DNA from: Mageeibacillus sp. UBA1212
GTDB lineage: Bacteria > Bacillota > Clostridia > UBA1212
DNA: 9,291 bases
Direction of reading: 5' to 3'
NCBI GenBank assembly: GCA_002309655.1
Contig: DBXM01000043.1
Span: forward strand, 36,636-45,926
In this document: piece after piece, positions 6,125 to 9,291 of the stretch
Layout of the letters: every line of letters starts with the position of its first letter
How positions within the stretch are numbered: the first letter of the stretch is position 1
The notes under the pieces: generated by a model
The model's input: the letters and a program-made list of their open reading frames with translations, nothing else
The model's database searches: none
Told to the model about the DNA's origin: nothing
Translations under genes and position numbers: made by a program

Positions 6125-6673
6125 ATGAGCAGTGCAATTGGCTTAGTCGAATACAGAACGATTTCAACGGGTCTCAGGGCGGCCGATATTCTTATCAAGG
6201 CGGCGGAGGTGGAAGTGCTTGACGCGCACCCGGTGTGCCCCGGAAAGTATGTGATCCTCGTCTCGGGAAAGCTCGGCAGCGTGAAGGCCGCGGTTGAGGC
6301 GGCGAAAACGAATTTTCCGGAAATGCTCGTGGACAGCTTCGTGCTCGGCAACCCGCACGAGTCGATATTCTCGGCAATGTTCGGGGCGGCGGAATTCGGC
6401 GAGGTCGAGGCGCTGGGAATCGTTGAAACCTTTTCGGTGGCGGGGGCGATCGTCGCGGCGGATGTGGCGGCCAAGACCGCGGAAGTGCGTCTCGTCGAAC
6501 TGAGGCTCGCGAACGGCATGGCCGGAAAGTCGTATGTGCTCTTCACGGGCGACGTGGCGGCGGTAACGGCGGCGGTTGAGAAGGCGATTGCGGCGGTGTC
6601 GGAGGACGGCATGTGCCTCGACAGCGCGATCATCCCGCGGCCGGACAGGAAGTTGTGGGAAACTATAGTCTAA
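6125..6673 (+). CDS. pduT: PduT-like trimeric shell protein (tandem BMC) with iron-sulfur pore cysteine
   Basis: A 182-aa protein with two BMC domains, residues about 3-85 and 93-182. ATG 6125 follows AAAGGTG (6109-6115) with 9-nt spacing; the GTG at 6113 overlaps that site and is rejected. The first domain holds DAHPVCPGKY, placing Cys38 where Salmonella PduT has the cysteine that binds a 4Fe-4S cluster in the central pore of the trimer. The second domain has EALGIVETFSVAGAIVAAD, NGMAGKSYVL and the ending AIIPRPDRKLWETIV, all PduT-like. With PduS next to it, the likely role is conducting electrons across the shell, letting NADH or reduced flavin inside exchange electrons with the cytosol. 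The cluster itself is inferred from the conserved cysteine. Confidence 0.93.
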   Translation: MSSAIGLVEYRTISTGLRAADILIKAAEVEVLDAHPVCPGKYVILVSGKLGSVKAAVEAAKTNFPEMLVDSFVLGNPHESIFSAMFGAAEFGEVEALGIVETFSVAGAIVAADVAAKTAEVRLVELRLANGMAGKSYVLFTGDVAAVTAAVEKAIAAVSEDGMCLDSAIIPRPDRKLWETIV

Positions 6674-6822
6674 GGAAACTGCAGATTCCGGGCTCTTTAC
6701 GCAGCTTGCCGAATTCTAATAAAGATAAGGAGCCTACGGCGATTGCCCGGCAAACTGCTTTGCGCGAGGCCGCCACTCGCAGTACCTTCGTACAGCTTCG
6801 GACGGCCGCACGCAAAAATAGC

Positions 6823-6858
6823 TCCGGACTTTGCAGTTTCCGAATCGCAGATTTTTGG
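6823..6858 (+). repeat. Exact 36-nt direct repeat, copy 1
   Basis: Begins TCCGGACTTTGCAG and ends CGCAGATTTTTGG. Identical over 36 nt to 7021-7056, with different bases on either side of both copies. It spans the junction between repeat units. The exact identity against about 70% in the core suggests recent copying or conversion of this part. Confidence 0.9.
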
Positions 6859-7020
6859 CTCTTCCCGCAATTCGCTCGGCAGAGCGTTTAATAAGGTGTC
6901 TTCGACAGATTGCTGAGCGAATTGCTTTGCGCGGACGGACCGCTCGGAGTATATTCATACACCTTCGGGTCCGTACACGCAAGAATAGCTCAAAACTTTG
7001 CGATTCCCATCACAGCAGAT

Positions 7021-7056
7021 TCCGGACTTTGCAGTTTCCGAATCGCAGATTTTTGG
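7021..7056 (+). repeat. Exact 36-nt direct repeat, copy 2
   Basis: Second identical copy of the 36-nt segment at 6823-6858, placed 198 nt downstream. It is followed by another GCAGATTT start at 7061, then by the inverted repeats before the regulator gene. Confidence 0.9.
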
Positions 7057-7071
7057 GACAGCAGATTTACG

Positions 7072-7173
7072 GCTGTTACACAGCTAAATTTAATTTCCGC
7101 AAAATCCGGTGTGTCTCGCGCGAGGGCGACTTTTAGCGGCAGCTAAACCGGAGACCAAGCGGAGACACATCGG
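7072..7173. promoter_or_regulatory. Cluster of inverted repeats before the DeoR gene (candidate operator)
   Basis: Three dyads lie here. GCTGT-TAC-ACAGC is at 7072-7084. TTTAGC-GGCA-GCTAAA is at 7132-7147. An outer pair, CCGGTGTGTCTC (7106-7117) and GAGACACATCGG (7162-7173), pairs at 11 of 12 positions and encloses the second dyad. The last arm ends 32 nt before the regulator start, a good place for autoregulation. It could instead form a leader RNA structure. Confidence 0.4.
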
Positions 7174-7205
7174 ACTTTACTAAAGAAAGCAGGCACGTTT
7201 CGGAA

Positions 7206-7979
7206 ATGCTGGCAATCGAGAGAAAGCAATACATAAAGGATTTGCTTCAGAAAGAGAAAAAAGTCGTGGTCAGCGACCTGGCGACGCAGTTTGACGTTAC
7301 CGAGGAGACGGTCCGCAGGGATCTGATCAAGCTCGAGAACGAGGGCGTCGCGAGGAAAATCTACGGCGGCGCGGTGCTGGCGGAGAGTTCGGACGTGGAT
7401 CTGCCGTATTCGGTGAGAAAGTTGTCGAACGTGGAGCTCAAGCAGGCGATCGCGAACGTGACGGAGGATATCATTCCCGAGAGCTCGAACGTAATGCTCG
7501 ACGGCAGTTCGACCGCGCTTTTCGTCATCAAGGCGCTCAAGGTCAGGAAGAACCTGACGGTCATCACCAACTCGTCGGAAATTGTTTGCGAGCTGTGCGA
7601 CAAGCCGTTCTGGAGGGTGTTCGCGACCGGCGGCATGCTGAAAGAGGGCGGCTACGCGTTCGTGGGAGCGCGGGCGGTCGAGGCGATAAAGTCGTTTCAC
7701 GTGGACTACGCGATATTCTCGTGCAAGGGAATCGACATGAAGAACGGCCTCACGGACTCGAACGACGACGACGCGGAGATCAAGAAGGCGATAATCGGGT
7801 CGGCGAGAACGAAAATTCTCGCGATCGACAGCACGAAGTTCAACCGGGTGTCGCTGGTGGAGATCTGCAAGGTCGGCGACGTGGATATTGTTGTTACGGA
7901 TAAAAATCCGGGAATTGAATGGACGGAGTTCTTCGCGGAGAGGCAGATCGGGCTTCTGTACCCGGTGCGGAACGCGTGA
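7206..7979 (+). CDS. DeoR-family transcriptional regulator of the BMC operon
   Basis: A 257-aa protein of normal length for the family. The N-terminal winged helix-turn-helix spans residues 5-57, with VVVSDLATQFDVTEETVRRD as recognition region and the conserved RKIYGGAV after it. The C-terminal DeoRC sensor domain (about 75-230) has MLDGSSTAL (Asp99 to Thr103), VITNSSEIV and the FATGGMLKEGGYAFVG segment; it usually binds a phosphorylated sugar. In a fucose/rhamnose propanediol locus the effector would plausibly be fuculose- or rhamnulose-1-phosphate, but this is inferred. ATG 7206 has only a weak ribosome site (AGG at 7191-7193). The gene lies downstream of the shell genes with its own 532-nt upstream region, so separate transcription is likely. 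It may repress the operon and itself through the dyads at 7072-7173. Confidence 0.92.
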   Translation: MLAIERKQYIKDLLQKEKKVVVSDLATQFDVTEETVRRDLIKLENEGVARKIYGGAVLAESSDVDLPYSVRKLSNVELKQAIANVTEDIIPESSNVMLDGSSTALFVIKALKVRKNLTVITNSSEIVCELCDKPFWRVFATGGMLKEGGYAFVGARAVEAIKSFHVDYAIFSCKGIDMKNGLTDSNDDDAEIKKAIIGSARTKILAIDSTKFNRVSLVEICKVGDVDIVVTDKNPGIEWTEFFAERQIGLLYPVRNA

Positions 7980-8030
7980 ACGGAAAACCGCGGAACAGCG
8001 AGTGATTTTAAAGAAGTTTCGGAGCTTTTT

Positions 8031-9170
8031 ATGACAGAATTTCTGCTCAGCTCAAACTTAATATTCGGGGCGGGCGCGACGGATGCGCTCGGCAGGTACT
8101 GCAAGAAAAACGTGACCGTTATTACCGACGCGGTCATGAAGGAAACGGGCATCTGCGACAGGATCGTGAACCTTCTTAGGACGTGCAACGTGAGCGTTTA
8201 CGACAAGGTTATGCCGGATCCGACGCTGACGCTCGTGACCGACTGCCTGAAGTTCGTTACGGACAAGGGAGCGGAGGTTATTGTGGCGCTCGGAGGCGGA
8301 AGCGCAATCGACACGGCCAAGGCGGTCATTCTGGTGCTGGACGGCATGAACGTTCACCCGGAATTCGTGGCGATTCCGACGACAAGCGGAACGGGTTCGG
8401 AGGTTACGAACTACACGGTAATCAGGGACGAGGACGCGGGCAGAAAGATACCGCTCGCAGACGACAGGATGATCCCGGACCTCGCGATCCTCGACTACAA
8501 GCTCACGAAGACGGTGCCGCCCAAGGTCACGGCGTTTACAGGAATGGACGTCATTACCCACGCGTTCGAGGCGTACGTCGCGAAGGGCGCGAACCCTATT
8601 ACAGACGCGTATGCCGAAAAGGCGCTCAAGCTCGCGTTCGAGTGGCTGCCCGAGGCGTACAAAAACGGTGACGACGACCGTGCGCGCGAGAATATGATGA
8701 TGGCTTCGTACCTGGCGGGACTCGCGTTCACGAAGGCGGGGCTCGGTATCTGCCACTCGATCTCACACGCTGTCGGGGCGGCGTTCCACATTCCCCACGG
8801 CGAGGCCAACGCGATAACGCTGCCGCACGTGATCGCTTTCAACTCTTCGCTGAACGTTCCCTTTGGGGCGGACAAGTCGGCGACGGCGAAAAGGTACGCG
8901 GAGATCGCGAGGATCATCGGACTGCCGGCGGCGGGAACGAGGCTCTCCGTTCAGTATCTTGTCCGCGAGATCAACAAGCTCAACAACGAGCTTCAGATCC
9001 CTTCGTCGCTGCTGCAGGCGGGCGTGAACCTGCCGAATTACACCGAGCACAGGAGCGGGATCATTCAGGCGGCGCTCGAAGACATCTGTACGACGGCAAA
9101 TCCGGTCGACCCGGACGCGGGCCAGATCGGCGCGATTCTCGACAAGGTGTTCGGGAAGATACTTCCTTGA
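8031..9170 (+). CDS. Iron-type (group III) alcohol dehydrogenase, PduQ-like
   Basis: A 379-aa enzyme. ATG 8031 follows GGAG at 8021-8024, 51 nt after the regulator stop. Cofactor-binding motifs are GGGSAIDTAK from residue 88 and IPTTSGTGSE at 115-124. Predicted metal ligands, by comparison with FucO, are Asp173, His177, His242 and His256, with His246 as the usual catalytic neighbour, all in place in MDVITHAFEAYVA and CHSISHAVGAAFHIPHG. The family reduces aldehydes to alcohols with NADH; PduQ makes 1-propanol. The protein starts directly at the catalytic fold (MTEFLLSSNLIFGAG) with no encapsulation helix, unlike the alcohol dehydrogenase at 267. It may therefore work in the cytosol or be brought in by a partner. 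A lactaldehyde reductase role is an alternative. A terminator follows. Confidence 0.92.
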   Translation: MTEFLLSSNLIFGAGATDALGRYCKKNVTVITDAVMKETGICDRIVNLLRTCNVSVYDKVMPDPTLTLVTDCLKFVTDKGAEVIVALGGGSAIDTAKAVILVLDGMNVHPEFVAIPTTSGTGSEVTNYTVIRDEDAGRKIPLADDRMIPDLAILDYKLTKTVPPKVTAFTGMDVITHAFEAYVAKGANPITDAYAEKALKLAFEWLPEAYKNGDDDRARENMMMASYLAGLAFTKAGLGICHSISHAVGAAFHIPHGEANAITLPHVIAFNSSLNVPFGADKSATAKRYAEIARIIGLPAAGTRLSVQYLVREINKLNNELQIPSSLLQAGVNLPNYTEHRSGIIQAALEDICTTANPVDPDAGQIGAILDKVFGKILP

Positions 9171-9190
9171 GAATCATAAAGCTATATGCG

Positions 9191-9230
9191 AAAAGCACCG
9201 GCGGCGCCGTGGAGCGCCGCCGGTGCTTTT
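9191..9230. terminator. Strong bidirectional intrinsic terminator ending the operon
   Basis: Arms 9191-9207 (starting AAAAGCACCGG) and 9214-9230 (ending CCGGTGCTTTT) pair perfectly over 17 bp around the loop CGTGGA. The A-run on the left and T-run on the right allow termination from both strands, which fits the convergent gene that ends at 9251. Confidence 0.93.
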
Positions 9231-9250
9231 CCCCTTATTATAGCGGAAAA

Positions 9251-9291
9251 TCAGCCTTTCAGTATCGCGGCGGTGGCCTCGATGTCGGCGG
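9251..9291 (-). CDS. C-terminal tail of a convergent minus-strand gene (partial, unidentified)
   Basis: On the minus strand the window edge reads ADIEATAAILKG and then TGA (complement of 9251-9253). A stop 20 nt from a bidirectional terminator is what a real convergent gene would show. Only 12 residues are visible, so the product cannot be named. The frame could be chance. Confidence 0.45.
   Translation of the reverse strand, partial: ADIEATAAILKG

Larger units (their letters stand above)
6681..7056 (+). repeat. Tandem ~167-nt repeat with conserved hairpin (two units plus start of a third)
   Basis: Unit 1 starts GCAGATTCCGGG at 6681, unit 2 starts GCAGATTTTTGG at 6847, and a third start GCAGATTTTTGG appears at 7045. 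The core 6742-6834 aligns without gaps to 6909-7001 at about 65 of 93 positions (hand count). Each core contains a long imperfect hairpin (6762-6813 and 6929-6980). The arm sequences differ between copies but still pair. The tips are GTAC-CTTC-GTAC at 6782-6793 and GTAT-ATTC-ATAC at 6949-6960. Unit 2 has about 31 extra nt near 7002-7032. Confidence 0.8.
6674..7205. other. 532-nt non-coding region between pduT-like gene and regulator
   Basis: No credible gene on either strand. Short open frames here (for example 6613-6891 and 6831-7136) lack ribosome sites and show no domain I recognise. The left part (6681-7056) is a tandem repeat with hairpins. The right part (7072-7173) holds several inverted repeats and probably the control region of the regulator gene. 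No convincing -35/-10 pair was found. Confidence 0.7.

Noticed and set aside
5491..6633. Long minus-strand open frame across the pduS and pduT genes
   Set aside because: It spans two genes and their gap, has Ala/Ser-rich low complexity and no domain or ribosome-site support.
6681..7056. CRISPR array
   Set aside because: Units are ~167 nt and diverged, with no short regular repeats and unique spacers, and there are no cas genes nearby.
6831..7146. Small proteins in the pduT-deoR gap
   Set aside because: The frames arise from the repeat sequence, are Arg/Phe-rich without ribosome sites, and change between repeat copies.

Overview
The window is most of a bacterial microcompartment (BMC) operon that processes an aldehyde, read left to right on the + strand. 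It carries shell genes, an aldehyde dehydrogenase tail, two unrelated alcohol dehydrogenases, a PduL phosphotransacylase, a PduS-like flavin/iron-sulfur protein, its PduT-like shell partner and a DeoR-family regulator. Strong AGGAGG-type ribosome sites, GC-rich coding sequence and this gene order suggest a fairly GC-rich anaerobe, most likely Bacillota/Clostridia. That placement is an inference, since no phylogenetic marker is present. From memory, the order (CoA-acylating aldehyde dehydrogenase, Zn-type alcohol dehydrogenase, several BMC-H, pduL, eutN-type BMC-P, pduS, pduT, DeoR) resembles the fucose/rhamnose to 1,2-propanediol loci of gut Clostridia that use a glycyl-radical diol dehydratase (GRM5-like). 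The signature enzyme is not in the window and would lie to the left, so the substrate is unproven.

Layout: 1-252, end of the aldehyde dehydrogenase. 267-1487, Zn-type alcohol dehydrogenase with an N-terminal encapsulation peptide. 1707-3319, four BMC-H shell genes: one with a long loop insertion, one canonical, one with an Arg/Trp pore, and one canonical with a 46-residue basic extension and a second internal start. 3587-4228, pduL, also with an encapsulation helix. 4241-4504, BMC-P vertex pentamer. 4512-4548, strong GC hairpin. 4672-6012, pduS-like. 6125-6673, pduT-like, keeping the cluster-binding Cys38. 6674-7205, non-coding, filled by a roughly 167-nt repeat followed by inverted repeats. 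7206-7979, DeoR regulator. 8031-9170, Fe-type alcohol dehydrogenase. 9191-9230, strong terminator. 9251-9291, tail of a convergent minus-strand gene.

The parts work together as follows. The aldehyde made inside the shell is split between oxidation to acyl-CoA and reduction to alcohol. The oxidative branch regenerates CoA through PduL, yielding acyl-phosphate for ATP. The reductive branch regenerates NAD+. PduS with PduT offers a third route, passing electrons through the shell. The most interesting features are the dual-start shell protein, the covarying intergenic repeat with a relative elsewhere in the operon, and PduS/PduT in what may be a cobalamin-free locus.
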